Below are positions 8,754-17,191 of a DNA stretch of 64,000 nt, in pieces. The notes under the pieces are model-generated. The model was given only the letters and a program-made list of their open reading frames with translations, did not search any database and was not told where the DNA came from. This DNA comes from Candidatus Neomicrothrix sp. UBA814. Lineage in GTDB: Bacteria; Actinomycetota; Acidimicrobiia; Acidimicrobiales; Poriferisodalaceae. The stretch lies in the NCBI GenBank assembly GCA_002296525.1, contig DBIA01000021.1:372001-436000 (forward strand), written 5' to 3'. The position numbers and the translations under genes are program-made. Positions within the stretch are counted from its first letter, which is position 1; every line of letters begins with the position of its first letter.

Positions 8754-9230
8754 TCAGGTGCTTTCTCCAACCGGTGCTGCTAAGAGGCGCGCTGCTTCCT
8801 TTTCATCTCTTGGCATCCCGGTAGTGTCACGACACAGTTCGACGAGAACTTGATTCGGGTCGAGGAAATACAGGGAATAGCACCATCCGTGGTCTATCTC
8901 CATGGTTGGTTCTATGCCTTCTGCCGCCATCCGAGTCCGAACTTCTTCTTGCATCTCTTCGGTTGCCTCGAACGCAGCATGGTTGATAAACACTGGGACT
9001 CCCAGGCTCTCATTAACGTCAGTGGCCCAATCGGCTCGCTCTCCGATGTTCTCGAAAGCGAAAAACGCGATGCATTGGCCGTTTCCTGTGTCAAAGAAGA
9101 CGTGCTTTATCCAACCTTCTTCACGGTCATGAAATTCGGTGTTGACCAAGGGAAACCCGAAAAGGTCTTCGTAGAAGTGGCGTGTCGCGTCGAGATCCTT
9201 TGTTGAATATGCGACGTGGTGGAAGGCCAT
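8754..9230 (-). CDS. VOC (glyoxalase/extradiol dioxygenase-fold) family protein
   Basis: A 158-residue vicinal oxygen chelate protein. The first half begins FHHVAYSTKDLDATRHFYEDL (the start of this is HHVAYSTKDLDATRHFYE), the classic beta-alpha-beta opening with a metal-ligand His, and the second half carries EIDHGWCYSLYFLDPNQVLVEL with the second His and a Glu ligand. It could be a dioxygenase, lyase, isomerase or glyoxalase. The gene lies between the MFS gene (12 bp) and the hydrolase gene (2 bp) and is very probably in the same transcript. Function within the pathway is not inferable beyond metal-dependent chemistry on a small organic substrate. Confidence 0.85.
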   Translation of the reverse strand: MAFHHVAYSTKDLDATRHFYEDLFGFPLVNTEFHDREEGWIKHVFFDTGNGQCIAFFAFENIGERADWATDVNESLGVPVFINHAAFEATEEMQEEVRTRMAAEGIEPTMEIDHGWCYSLYFLDPNQVLVELCRDTTGMPRDEKEAARLLAAPVGEST

Positions 9231-9242
9231 TGTTTCCTCCAG

Positions 9243-10505
9243 TTATCTGGGTTGGGATCCAGTTTCGCGCATTCGCGAGTTTTGAACGACCGCTACAGCT
9301 GCAACTACTGCCAGGAACACTGATACTAGAGCGGCCCAGTGAGCCAGGTCATGATAACTCCGTTGCTCAACTGCAAGCCCAGATGAAATACCAGCTGCCG
9401 CTCCGGTGGCTGTCATTAAGACGTCCGCTGTCGATTGAGTAGCGACCCGGACTTCTGGGGGAAACGCTTCGGTCATCAAGGCGCTACCAGCGACAAGAGA
9501 TGAGCACCATCCGATCCCGATCATGAATAGTCCGATGAAATGACCTGTCGCGTCCGGTGCGTCGGTGTGAGAGGCGATTTCTGCTCCGATTGCTGTAATA
9601 ACGGCGCCTATGCCAATGAGCAGCTCTTTGCTTATACGGTCGGCAATTTTTCCTATCCAGGGAGAAAACGCGTACATGCCAATAATGTGAAGCGAGATCA
9701 TGAGGCCGATGATCAAGGGGTCTTGATTGCCGTCTCTCATATGCAATGGGGTCACTGTCATGACGCCCACCATCACGCCTTGAGACAACATCATTCCTAG
9801 TAGCGCAACTCTTGCGGCGGGTCGGGAAACGATAAGCCCTAAGTCAGAAAACCTGGGTCCTCGAATGGGGGTTTGGTTTTGATCTGCTACGAGAAGGAGC
9901 GGGTCTGGTTTGAGGCGACGGAGGATACCTGCTGCTGCCACTACGAAAAGTGTGATTGAAACTAGGTATGAAAACGCAAAGCCACTGCCTCCTTCCGATG
10001 AGCCTGATAAGGATCGCAGCCCTAGACCTACTGTGGGTCCTAGAACCGAACCAACTGTGTTGGCCCACACAACGAGACTGATGCTTCGCGCTCGATTTTC
10101 GTTAGTGGCAAGATCGGAGCCGGCGTATCGGGCAGCTAGGTTGCCAGCTTGTCCGCAACCGCACAGCGTCATGCCGACAACTAAGAGGGCGTATGTTTCG
10201 GTGATAGCAGCCAGCAACGCACAAGTCGCTCCTATGGATCCGACTGTGTAGGCGGTCCCGATTCCGATTCGTCTACCGCGTCGAGCCATCAAGGCCGCCA
10301 CTGGGATTCCTGCCAGGCTTTGACCAATACTCAGCCCGACTGCGGCGAGCGCTCCCAACGTATCGCTGCCGGTAAGTTCGCTCCCTAGGAGAGCCGCAAC
10401 AGAATATGAAGTACCCATGGCTAGGCCACCGGGAACAACTCCCTGCTGAAGGACTCGGACTGTCCGCTTCTGAACTGAGTCCTGGTCGAGTTGTCCGTCG
10501 TTCAA
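9243..10505 (-). CDS. MFS transporter
   Basis: A 420-residue MFS carrier with about 12 membrane segments. The loop 2-3 motif is ALMARRGRRIGIGTAY (about 70-85), and the second-half equivalent is GKIADRISKELLIG. The start ATG at 10503-10505 overlaps the stop of the upstream acyl-CoA synthetase gene by 4 bp, so the two are translationally coupled; a carrier paired with a CoA ligase suggests import then activation of a carboxylic acid. Substrate not identified. Confidence 0.85.
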   Translation of the reverse strand: MNDGQLDQDSVQKRTVRVLQQGVVPGGLAMGTSYSVAALLGSELTGSDTLGALAAVGLSIGQSLAGIPVAALMARRGRRIGIGTAYTVGSIGATCALLAAITETYALLVVGMTLCGCGQAGNLAARYAGSDLATNENRARSISLVVWANTVGSVLGPTVGLGLRSLSGSSEGGSGFAFSYLVSITLFVVAAAGILRRLKPDPLLLVADQNQTPIRGPRFSDLGLIVSRPAARVALLGMMLSQGVMVGVMTVTPLHMRDGNQDPLIIGLMISLHIIGMYAFSPWIGKIADRISKELLIGIGAVITAIGAEIASHTDAPDATGHFIGLFMIGIGWCSSLVAGSALMTEAFPPEVRVATQSTADVLMTATGAAAGISSGLAVEQRSYHDLAHWAALVSVFLAVVAAVAVVQNSRMRETGSQPR

Positions 10506-12145
10506 TCTTTTCTCGATTCTCGGGCAACCGCTTGGGCCCAGCGATAATCGGGCTTGCCCGCCGGGCTGCGCTTGATCTGCGCGACTTTGATAATTGCCTT
10601 AGGTCGCTTGTATCGACTGATATGGCTCGCGCAGTGTTCAATGATCTCAGACTCTAGGGCCTGAACACCTTCGACAAGTTGAACGATCGCCACGACTTCG
10701 CTGCCCCACCTTTCGCTAGGCCTTCCGCAAACCACCGCGTCGTAAACTGCTCCGTGGGTCTTTACTGCGTTCTCTACTTCCTCCGCGTAGATCTTTTCGC
10801 CACCAGAGTTAATTGTTACTGAATCTCGACCTAATACTTCGATACGCCCATCAGCCAACAATCGAGCACGGTCACCCGGAACTGAATATCGCACACCGTC
10901 GATGACCGGGAATGTTTTTTGAGTCTTCTCAGCGTCGTTGAGATAACCGAGTGGCACGCGACCCGACATCGCGAACCATCCAATTTCCTCAGATCCTGCA
11001 TCGACGGTGGCTGACAGAGATGAGTTAACAACGGTGCTTCCAGGTGCGGGTTCGAAGTCACCGGTACTCGACAATTGTTCTTTGGTAGTCACGTTGCTGC
11101 CCTGAACGCCTGTCTCACTTGAGCCGATTGAGTCGCGAATAGTGACTCCACCGAATTGTCCTTTGAGTTCTTCTTTGAGTTCAGAGTTCAACACTGCGCC
11201 ACCACTAATGATTGAGCGGAGCGATTTCGGAAAAATTTGAGTTGTTCGCGAGGCGTCAAGTAACGGTCGGGCGAATGCGTCGCCAACGATCTGCAAGAAC
11301 TCCACAGATTCGCGGTTACAGACCTCGAGCACATTCGCAGCGTCATAACGGTCGGTTATGTCTGGGAGCACAACCGTGTGACCCATGGACAACGCTTGCA
11401 GAGCAATCCACTGCGCAGCGCCATGCATAAACGGCGCGGCAGTTAACCATCGCAGGGTTCCTCTGTTGGCGGCTTCGGCTACTTCTTCGTAAGACTCGTA
11501 TTCACGACCCTCGCTTCTGTTGGACCCACCTATTGCGCCTACGAAAAAGTCAGCATTTCGCCAAAGAACGCCCTTAGGCATACCCGTAGTTCCACCGGTG
11601 TAGAGCACATATAGGTCGTCTTCTGAACAGTCACCTAAATCACGAGGCAATTGATCTTGAATGAAGTCGTCGTAAAAAGTAGCGCCCTTAAGTAGCTCAT
11701 TATCTGAATCATCGCGGACTTGGACAATGATCTCAATATTGGGTAGCTGCGGCAGAACTTCGGCCAGGTTCGGTGCGTACATTGAGTTTACGAAAACTAC
11801 TTTCGCCGCTGAATCCGTTAGTAGGTAGGCCAATTCGTCGGCGATATATCTGTGGTTTACGTTGAAGGTCGCGGCACGCGCGGCCCAACCGCCAAGCATG
11901 GACTCCAAATATTCGAGCTCATTGTTGAGGTACAACGCGACATGGTCTTGACCGCTTTCGTGTCCATCGAGCTCTGAGCGTTCCGTGTGACAACCTATTC
12001 CTGCCGCATTTAATGCAGTCCCTAGTTGTCGGTACCGCTGAACTAGGTCAGGGAAAAGGATCTGACGGCCTCTATGGACTAACGCCACCCTTTCAGGGTG
12101 GGCTTCGGCAACCGCCTCGATTACCCGGGCGAGGTTAAATTCCAC
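10502..12145 (-). CDS. Acyl-CoA synthetase (AMP-dependent synthetase/ligase)
   Basis: An adenylate-forming ligase of about 547 residues that would convert a carboxylic acid, ATP and CoA into acyl-CoA, AMP and PPi. The P-loop motif LYTGGTTGMPKGVLW lies near residue 180-195; the A5-like segment DSIGSSETG, the adenine/ribose Asp in PGDRARLLADGRIEVLGRDS and the catalytic Lys in SPAGKPDYRWA near the C-terminus are present. The frame is open to 12175 (GTG); I prefer the GTG at 12143-12145, giving MEFNLARVIEAVAEA, which matches the usual N-terminus of actinobacterial acyl-CoA synthetases. First gene of a likely four-gene transcript (ligase, MFS, VOC, hydrolase). Confidence 0.9.
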   Translation of the reverse strand: MEFNLARVIEAVAEAHPERVALVHRGRQILFPDLVQRYRQLGTALNAAGIGCHTERSELDGHESGQDHVALYLNNELEYLESMLGGWAARAATFNVNHRYIADELAYLLTDSAAKVVFVNSMYAPNLAEVLPQLPNIEIIVQVRDDSDNELLKGATFYDDFIQDQLPRDLGDCSEDDLYVLYTGGTTGMPKGVLWRNADFFVGAIGGSNRSEGREYESYEEVAEAANRGTLRWLTAAPFMHGAAQWIALQALSMGHTVVLPDITDRYDAANVLEVCNRESVEFLQIVGDAFARPLLDASRTTQIFPKSLRSIISGGAVLNSELKEELKGQFGGVTIRDSIGSSETGVQGSNVTTKEQLSSTGDFEPAPGSTVVNSSLSATVDAGSEEIGWFAMSGRVPLGYLNDAEKTQKTFPVIDGVRYSVPGDRARLLADGRIEVLGRDSVTINSGGEKIYAEEVENAVKTHGAVYDAVVCGRPSERWGSEVVAIVQLVEGVQALESEIIEHCASHISRYKRPKAIIKVAQIKRSPAGKPDYRWAQAVARESRKD

Positions 12146-12264
12146 TCTCGAGACAGTAACCAATACCCAGTGCACTCGGACTGAAAAGCGCAGGTAATTC
12201 TTCAGTGTGAACTTTTGTTTCTGTTTGAACTTTGGGTCGCGGACACATCAGACACAATGGTCCA

Positions 12265-12849
12265 ATGGGCACGCAGCTTGTTCTCGCATCGGGTTCACCG
12301 CGACGAGAAGAACTGCTGTCACATTTGGGTGTCAACTTTGTCGTTCAAATTCCTCAGGTTGACGAGTCGGTAAGAAGCCGTGAAGTTCCAGAGCTGTATG
12401 TTCAACGAGTCGCGTCGGCAAAAGCCGCAGCTGTTGACGGCGATGTTGTTTTGGGCGCCGACACCTCCGTCGTCTTAGGTGATCAGATTTATGGCAAGCC
12501 GATCAACTTGGAACACGCTGCAGCAATGCTGTGGGAGTTGTCAGGCAAAGTTCACAAGGTCATGACGGGAGTCACCGTTCAGACTAGAGATCTGCTGCTG
12601 TGCGAGGTAGTGACAACCAGGGTCGAATTTGTGTCTCTAGACCAAAGCCTGATTGATTGGTATTTGAATCTAGGTGAGTCGTCCGATAAAGCAGGTGCCT
12701 ATGCGTTGCAGGGTGCGGGAAGTTGTCTTGTGAAAGCGATTGATGGCAGCCATTCAAACGTGATCGGTTTACCTCTCGCAGAAACCGCTACCCTGCTGAC
12801 TCAGGCAGGGGTGACGCTGAGGACTTCCACGAGGTCGAACAAACTATGA
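12265..12849 (+). CDS. maf: Maf family nucleotide pyrophosphatase
   Basis: A 194-residue Maf/HAM1-like nucleoside triphosphate pyrophosphatase that cleaves non-canonical or methylated nucleotides (dTTP/UTP and modified forms in characterised members). Motifs: LASGSPRREELL at the N-terminus, VDESV near 37, GADTSVVLGDQIYGKP (about 73-88), and DKAGAYALQGAG (about 147-158). The frame extends upstream to 12232, but the ATG at 12265 places the S-x-S-P-R-R motif at its usual position. Between it and the divergent acyl-CoA synthetase lies a direct repeat (TGAACTTT at 12208 and 12226, 18 bp apart). The stop overlaps the dusB start by 4 bp (ATGA). Confidence 0.93.
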   Translation: MGTQLVLASGSPRREELLSHLGVNFVVQIPQVDESVRSREVPELYVQRVASAKAAAVDGDVVLGADTSVVLGDQIYGKPINLEHAAAMLWELSGKVHKVMTGVTVQTRDLLLCEVVTTRVEFVSLDQSLIDWYLNLGESSDKAGAYALQGAGSCLVKAIDGSHSNVIGLPLAETATLLTQAGVTLRTSTRSNKL

Positions 12850-14030
12850 CGGCTTACCGAAGCGCTCTAAATGAATCATTGGTGCCGGTAGACACCGGCG
12901 AAATTCTGCCTGTCAATCTGGGGCCTATCCGGCTTGAGGTCCCCGTGGTTTTGGCCCCCATGGCAGGTGTAACTGATTGGCCGTTTCGTTCGTTGTGTTC
13001 GCATTTTGGCGCGGCTCTCTATGTCAATCAGATGATTACTGCGCGGGCTTTAGTAGAGGAGAACGCTCTAACGTGGAAGTTGGCCGAATTTGGCGTCGAT
13101 GAGCCGATTCGCTCAATTCAGTTGTATGGGACTGACCCAAAATATGTGTCCTTGGCAGTTCAGATGTTGAAAGACCGCATCGGAGTTGATCACATCGACA
13201 TGAATTTCGGGTGCCCGGCGCCAAAGGTAACGAGGAATGGCGGTGGAGCCGCTATTCCTGTGAAGCGCCGCCTGTTGGCCTCGATAGTTGAATCTGCTGT
13301 GAAAGCCGCTGGGGCCATTCCAGTAACAATTAAATTTCGTAAGGGCATCGACGACGAGCATTTGACGTTTTTGGACAGCGGTCGAATAGCCCAGGAGTCT
13401 GGTTGTGTAGGAGTCACTCTGCACGCCCGAACTGCGAGGGATCTGTATTCCGGGCACGCAGATTGGGATGCCATCGGAGAGCTGGTGAACCACATTGATA
13501 TTCCTGTTTTCGGCAATGGTGATATTTGGGAGTCGTGGGATGCACTGAGGATGATTCGATACACCGGCGCGGCTGGAGTCGAGATTGGTAGAGGCTGTCT
13601 GGGACGTCCCTGGCTTTTTTCTGATCTCGTAGCTGTGTTGAACGGTCGCGAACCGCAATTAGTTCAGCCATCTTTGGGGCTAGTCGCCGACGTGATGCTC
13701 GACCACGTGGCGCGACTACTCGATTTCTACGATCACGACGAGAACGACATCGTGCGGCGATTCAGAAAACATGCAGGCTGGTATGTCGCAGGATGGCCTG
13801 TAGGGAAAGATCTCAGAAGACGCTTGCATTCAGTAAACAGCCTCGATGAGTTGAAATCGATTACAGATGAATTCGACAGAGGCATCCTGCTACCACCCGA
13901 GGGCGTGAGGGTAAAGCGCAGTCATACTGGCGGACCAAAGAAGGTGTCTCTTCCCGACAATTGGCTCTCAGATCCTGATGAAGTAGTCGCGCTTAGTTCC
14001 GCTGCGGAGGCGAACGTCAGTGGCGGATGA
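12846..14030 (+). CDS. dusB: tRNA-dihydrouridine synthase
   Basis: A 394-residue FMN-dependent tRNA-dihydrouridine synthase that reduces uridines in tRNA D-loops. Diagnostic elements: VLAPMAGVTDWPFR (about 36-49), the catalytic Cys in DMNFGCPAPKVTRNGGG (about 116-132), KFRKGI, LHARTARDLYSG (about 190-201), FGNGDI and AAGVEIGRGCLGRPWLF (about 243-259). The DusB/Nifr3 branch fits best by length and by these signatures. It overlaps maf by 4 bp and the downstream folate gene by 11 bp, forming a compact housekeeping operon. Confidence 0.93.
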   Translation: MTAYRSALNESLVPVDTGEILPVNLGPIRLEVPVVLAPMAGVTDWPFRSLCSHFGAALYVNQMITARALVEENALTWKLAEFGVDEPIRSIQLYGTDPKYVSLAVQMLKDRIGVDHIDMNFGCPAPKVTRNGGGAAIPVKRRLLASIVESAVKAAGAIPVTIKFRKGIDDEHLTFLDSGRIAQESGCVGVTLHARTARDLYSGHADWDAIGELVNHIDIPVFGNGDIWESWDALRMIRYTGAAGVEIGRGCLGRPWLFSDLVAVLNGREPQLVQPSLGLVADVMLDHVARLLDFYDHDENDIVRRFRKHAGWYVAGWPVGKDLRRRLHSVNSLDELKSITDEFDRGILLPPEGVRVKRSHTGGPKKVSLPDNWLSDPDEVVALSSAAEANVSGG

Positions 14031-14592
14031 CGCTTCTGTGAAGATATCGAAAGATAAATGGCGCAAAGAGCTGCGTCCTCTCCGGAGAGAAACAGAGGAC
14101 AACCTAGAGAAGAAGGTGGTCACCGCATTGGCTACTTTTTTGCAAGATAAGCACGGCTTGTTTTTGTTTTATAGGCCAATGTCAAACGAAGTAGGACTTG
14201 ATCGCCTTGCAGAAGAAGTGGGATGGGAAAGGTTTGTGACAACTCGAACTCCGCGCTCCGGACCACTCACCGTGCACCCTGCCAACAGCACTGCCGAAAC
14301 CCATAGGTATGGCTTTTTGCAACCCGTCGAAAATTCACCAATCAGCGATCTAGCTGAGGTTTCGGTAGCGCTTGTACCAGCCTTAGCCTTCGATAGAGCC
14401 GGCACCAGACTCGGTCACGGGCTCGGCTATTTCGATGAACTTCTCTCTCGCATGCCAGACAATTGCTTGCGTGTTGGGGTGACGATTGAAGCGTTCATCT
14501 TTGACGAGTTACCGGCGGAGCCTCACGATATTTCAATGACTCACTTGGCTACTGAGCTCGGAGTACGTCCAGTTTCTAAATCTGTCTGCTAA
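14020..14592 (+). CDS. 5-formyltetrahydrofolate cyclo-ligase
   Basis: A 190-residue 5-formyl-THF cyclo-ligase (methenyl-THF synthetase), which uses ATP to convert 5-formyl-THF to 5,10-methenyl-THF. The family signature is DRAGTRLGHGLGYFDELL (about 123-140); the N-terminal KDKWRKELRPLRR helix and FYRPMSNEVGLDRL match the ATP and substrate regions. Starts with GTG inside the 3' end of dusB (11 bp overlap), implying translational coupling. Convergent with the thioesterase gene, only 1 bp apart. Confidence 0.92.
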   Translation: MADDASVKISKDKWRKELRPLRRETEDNLEKKVVTALATFLQDKHGLFLFYRPMSNEVGLDRLAEEVGWERFVTTRTPRSGPLTVHPANSTAETHRYGFLQPVENSPISDLAEVSVALVPALAFDRAGTRLGHGLGYFDELLSRMPDNCLRVGVTIEAFIFDELPAEPHDISMTHLATELGVRPVSKSVC

Positions 14593-14593
14593 T

Positions 14594-15091
14594 TCAGGTT
14601 GGCTCGTAGCGCATTTGACGCCATCGGGAGCTCGCAGTCGTAACTTCGACTAGTTCCGAAGACAAAAGAACGCCTTCAACGAAAATATCGCGATCTTTAA
14701 CGTCAACAATCCAAGCGCGGCCAATTACCTCTTCAGCTAGAAACGCTGGCCTGAGATAGCTGAGATGCATTTCTGCGGTTGCACACGCCAAGTCCGATGC
14801 GTTTTCCGGGAGTGAACTTTGTGCCGCTACGCCCATCACTTCATCCAATATCGCCGCCTGAATTCCTCCGTGAATGACCGTGTCAAAGCCACAATGGTGC
14901 TTCGCTGTTTGGTGGCGAGTCTCGATAGTTCCGTCGTCGTATCGAATGAACTTGAGCCGCAGTCCATTTTCGTTGGTACTTGAACAACCGAAACACTGAT
15001 TAACGCCCGATCTTTCTGGGAGAAAAGGGGTCGCGGCTGCATTCGCATATTGATCAGATGAGCGATTTGTCACATGGTGGATCGTAGGCAT
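14594..15091 (-). CDS. PaaI-type hotdog thioesterase
   Basis: A 165-residue 4HBT/PaaI hotdog-fold acyl-CoA thioesterase. The active-site helix region GFDTVIHGGIQAAILDEVMG (about 80-98; shown here within the 20-residue limit) carries the HGG turn and the acidic DE. The N-terminal NQCFGCSSTNENGLRL is a Cys-containing opening common in this actinobacterial branch. It would hydrolyse acyl- or aryl-CoA. It stands between tag (52 bp upstream) and the convergent folate gene. Confidence 0.85.
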   Translation of the reverse strand: MPTIHHVTNRSSDQYANAAATPFLPERSGVNQCFGCSSTNENGLRLKFIRYDDGTIETRHQTAKHHCGFDTVIHGGIQAAILDEVMGVAAQSSLPENASDLACATAEMHLSYLRPAFLAEEVIGRAWIVDVKDRDIFVEGVLLSSELVEVTTASSRWRQMRYEPT

Positions 15092-15143
15092 TGCGCAGCG
15101 CGCTTGCTCCGTTACTCGAGAACTTCGGCTATGGCCAGTTCGG

Positions 15144-15779
15144 CTATTTGTTCTCCGTCGTATCCATGGACTTTTTGGTGTCCTTTCTCACAGCTTCAAT
15201 TTCTGGATAGCGGAAGCAATCGACAAGATGGTCGTTAACGATGCCGTCGGCCTGCATCAACGAATAGCAAGTGGTGGGTCCCACAAATCGCCATCCCAGC
15301 TGCTTTAGTGCCTTGCTCATTTGTTCCGATTCGCTGCTGTTGGCCTGCATCTGTTTCAGTTGTCGGACTGGTCGCTTTTCTGTGGGTTCGAAGGACCAGA
15401 GAAAGTTAGCCAGCGATCCGTGTTGTTCGATGGTCGCTAAGGCTGCTCTTGCATTGTTGACGGTGGCTTCGATCTTGCCGCGGTGCCTAATAATGCCTGC
15501 GTCGCTAAGTAGCCGCTCAATATCTTTGTCTCCAAATCTTGCGACCTTTTCGAAATCGAAGTTAGAGAAAGCGTTTCGGAAATTTTCTCGCTTTCGCAAA
15601 ACAGTGAGCCATGACAACCCTGACTGGAAGCCTTCGAGACACAATTTCTCGTAGAGCCTTGTGTCATCAGTCACCGGCACACCCCACTCGGTGTCGTGGT
15701 ATTGCATGTAATCGCTGTGGCTCTCACCCCAGGGGCAAACAGATACTCCATTAGCTCGGACAGTTACCCCAGTAGTCAT
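15144..15779 (-). CDS. tag: DNA-3-methyladenine glycosylase I
   Basis: A 211-residue Tag family glycosylase that excises 3-methyladenine from alkylated DNA. The opening CPWGESHSDYMQYHDTEWG with the first zinc-ligand Cys, then EGFQSGLSWLTVLRKRENF (helix-hairpin-helix region) and the C-terminal FVGPTTCYSLMQADGIVNDH with ligands His and Cys are all diagnostic. The C-terminal tail is slightly longer and highly charged (AVRKDTKKSMDTTENK). It reads away from the NTF2-like gene. Confidence 0.93.
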   Translation of the reverse strand: MTTGVTVRANGVSVCPWGESHSDYMQYHDTEWGVPVTDDTRLYEKLCLEGFQSGLSWLTVLRKRENFRNAFSNFDFEKVARFGDKDIERLLSDAGIIRHRGKIEATVNNARAALATIEQHGSLANFLWSFEPTEKRPVRQLKQMQANSSESEQMSKALKQLGWRFVGPTTCYSLMQADGIVNDHLVDCFRYPEIEAVRKDTKKSMDTTENK

Positions 15780-15864
15780 CTCTTAGAAAATACCGGTTGC
15801 TAAGTCGATTGTGCTTTGGTGGTGTTCTTACTGTGAGATTGTGTTCGTATCTTTAGGAGACGGA

Positions 15865-16302
15865 ATGGATCAAGATATACAGCGGCTTTTCGACGAACGA
15901 GAGTGCGAGAAGTTGATCTCGGAATACTGTCGGCTGGTCGATTTTGGTAACGCTGCGGGCATCGCACAGTTGTTTGTTTCGCACGGCATTTGGACTGGAC
16001 CGGATGTCGAGATGATCGGCCAATCAGAAATCGAGGCAGGTTTTACCGCTAGGCAGGCTATTACTCGCAGGCAGTCTCGGCATCTGTGCACGAATGTCGT
16101 GGTTAACGTCGAAGGGGATGAGGCCAAGGGATTTTGCTATTTGTTGAACTTTCGGCACGATTCTCAATCGGGGACAGCTGAATTCCCCGCTCCTGCTGGA
16201 TTGCCGAAGTATGTGGGCGAGTATCACGATCGGTTCGTAAGAACGGAGCGCGGTTGGCGCTTTGCATCAAGACGTTGCGACATAGCATTTCTTCGGAACT
16301 AG
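15865..16302 (+). CDS. NTF2-like/SnoaL-like protein
   Basis: A 145-residue protein with the cone-shaped alpha+beta barrel pattern of NTF2/SnoaL-like domains: an N-terminal helix ECEKLISEYCRLVDFGNA, the FVSHGIWTGPDVEMIGQSEIEAGF turn region and the C-terminal strands DRFVRTERGWRFASRR. Some members are isomerases, dehydratases or cyclases for small ring compounds; others have no enzyme activity. The start at 15865 is set by an AGGAGA at 15855-15860 with ideal spacing; an ATG further up (15811) is in frame but has no such site. Function unknown. Confidence 0.78.
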   Translation: MDQDIQRLFDERECEKLISEYCRLVDFGNAAGIAQLFVSHGIWTGPDVEMIGQSEIEAGFTARQAITRRQSRHLCTNVVVNVEGDEAKGFCYLLNFRHDSQSGTAEFPAPAGLPKYVGEYHDRFVRTERGWRFASRRCDIAFLRN

Positions 16303-16347
16303 CTACTCACTCTCTCCCACCTCTGGGGATACGCCATCAGATCGCGT

Positions 16348-16355
16348 GGCATAAT
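16348..16355 (+). promoter_or_regulatory. Candidate extended -10 promoter element
   Basis: TGG followed by CATAAT (hexamer 16350-16355) resembles an extended -10 element 38 bp before the CadI/ArsI-like start. No convincing -35 is seen. Immediately downstream, a TTGATCAA palindrome overlaps the ribosome binding site region and could be an operator. The call rests on pattern only. Confidence 0.3.
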
Positions 16356-16392
16356 TTCTCCCATTAATCTTGCCTTGATCAAAGGAAGAGCA

Positions 16393-16809
16393 ATGAGTCG
16401 TTTGCAGTTGGCCATAGACGTGGCGGATCTTGGTGAGGCAGTAGCGTTTTACTCGCAGATGTTTTCTGCAGAACCGGCAAAAGTTCGTCCGGGTTACGCC
16501 AACTTCATTATCGACGAACCTCCACTGAAGTTGGTACTTAACGAGAACCCCGACGGTGGCGGCTCAATCAACCATTTGGGAGTCGAAGTCGACGATGTAC
16601 GGTCGGTGCATGAAGCGCAAGCACGAATGACTGCAGAGGGTCTTTCGACCTCTGGAATTGATGAAACCTTGTGCTGCTATGCCGAGAAGACAGAAACTTG
16701 GATTGAGGGCCCTGATGACATTCGTTGGGAGTGGTACGTCAAGACGGGCGACAGCGAACAGTTCGAAAACGTCATTACCTCGTCGAACAAGGGCTGCTGC
16801 GACAACTAG
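16393..16809 (+). CDS. ArsI/CadI family VOC protein (organoarsenical C-As lyase-like)
   Basis: A 138-residue VOC-fold protein closely matching the CadI/ArsI family: start MSRLQLAIDVADLGEAVAF, KVRPGYANFIIDEPPLKLVL, and NHLGVEVDDV with its metal-ligand His. The vicinal Cys pair TLCCYAEKTETWI (about 91-103) is the thiol site that binds trivalent arsenicals in ArsI, which splits the C-As bond of methylarsenite with Fe(II) and O2. A second Cys pair (GCCDN) closes the protein. M. tuberculosis CadI is cadmium-induced. AAAGGAAG at 16381-16388 supports the ATG at 16393. No ArsR regulator or arsenite pump is adjacent, which is unusual, so the in vivo substrate is uncertain. Confidence 0.85.
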   Translation: MSRLQLAIDVADLGEAVAFYSQMFSAEPAKVRPGYANFIIDEPPLKLVLNENPDGGGSINHLGVEVDDVRSVHEAQARMTAEGLSTSGIDETLCCYAEKTETWIEGPDDIRWEWYVKTGDSEQFENVITSSNKGCCDN

Positions 16810-16820
16810 TCGTTGACTAG

Positions 16821-17108
16821 CTAGCCCCGATTATCGCCCGTCGCAGCGGCTATTTCTTGCTGCGACGACCCTCGCGCACCAGCAGCCATCTCAGCGTGAA
16901 GTTGTTGGATCTTTGAACTGGCGGTATTTGTAAAAAGTCTCGGGTTGACTGCATGGACTGCGCATGCCAACGACGCAACAAACATTTCTTTAGCGAAGTG
17001 ACTTGCCACACGAAAGTGCTCTCCATAGGTCTCGCCAACCGAAGCGGGATGTTCCGTGAAGTAAGTCTTTAACCGCATGCAGAGATCGTAAAGCCACTTC
17101 GACGACAC
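16821..17108 (-). CDS. DUF6356-like small protein
   Basis: A 95-residue protein whose core (residues about 18-65) contains TEHPASVGETYGEHFRVASH and a hydrophobic helix MFVASLACAVHAVNPRLFT. This layout, a HPASVGE motif followed by one likely membrane helix, is that of the DUF6356 family, which has no assigned role. The frame begins at a GTG (17106-17108); the ATG at 17076-17078 is equally plausible and puts the motif about seven residues from the N-terminus as in relatives. It is divergent from the Lrp gene. Function unknown. Confidence 0.65.
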   Translation of the reverse strand: MSSKWLYDLCMRLKTYFTEHPASVGETYGEHFRVASHFAKEMFVASLACAVHAVNPRLFTNTASSKIQQLHAEMAAGARGSSQQEIAAATGDNRG

Positions 17109-17155
17109 GTTGTTGCCTATGACATCGCATTACAGGGCTTTTGTGCAACTTTGTC

Positions 17156-17182
17156 GCTCATTATTCATGTTCTGAGCAATAA
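17156..17182. promoter_or_regulatory. Possible Lrp autoregulatory site and promoter
   Basis: In the 83 bp divergent region a GCTCA (17156-17160) and TGAGC (17173-17177) inverted repeat is followed by an AATAAT -10-like hexamer at 17178-17183, close to the Lrp start at 17192. Lrp/AsnC regulators commonly bind their own promoters, but this dyad is short and could be chance. Confidence 0.3.
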
Positions 17183-17191
17183 TAGTTTTCT

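Noticed and set aside
12208..12234. TGAACTTT direct repeat as a regulator binding site
   Set aside because: Two copies 18 bp apart between maf and the acyl-CoA synthetase are too short and too few to support a claim.
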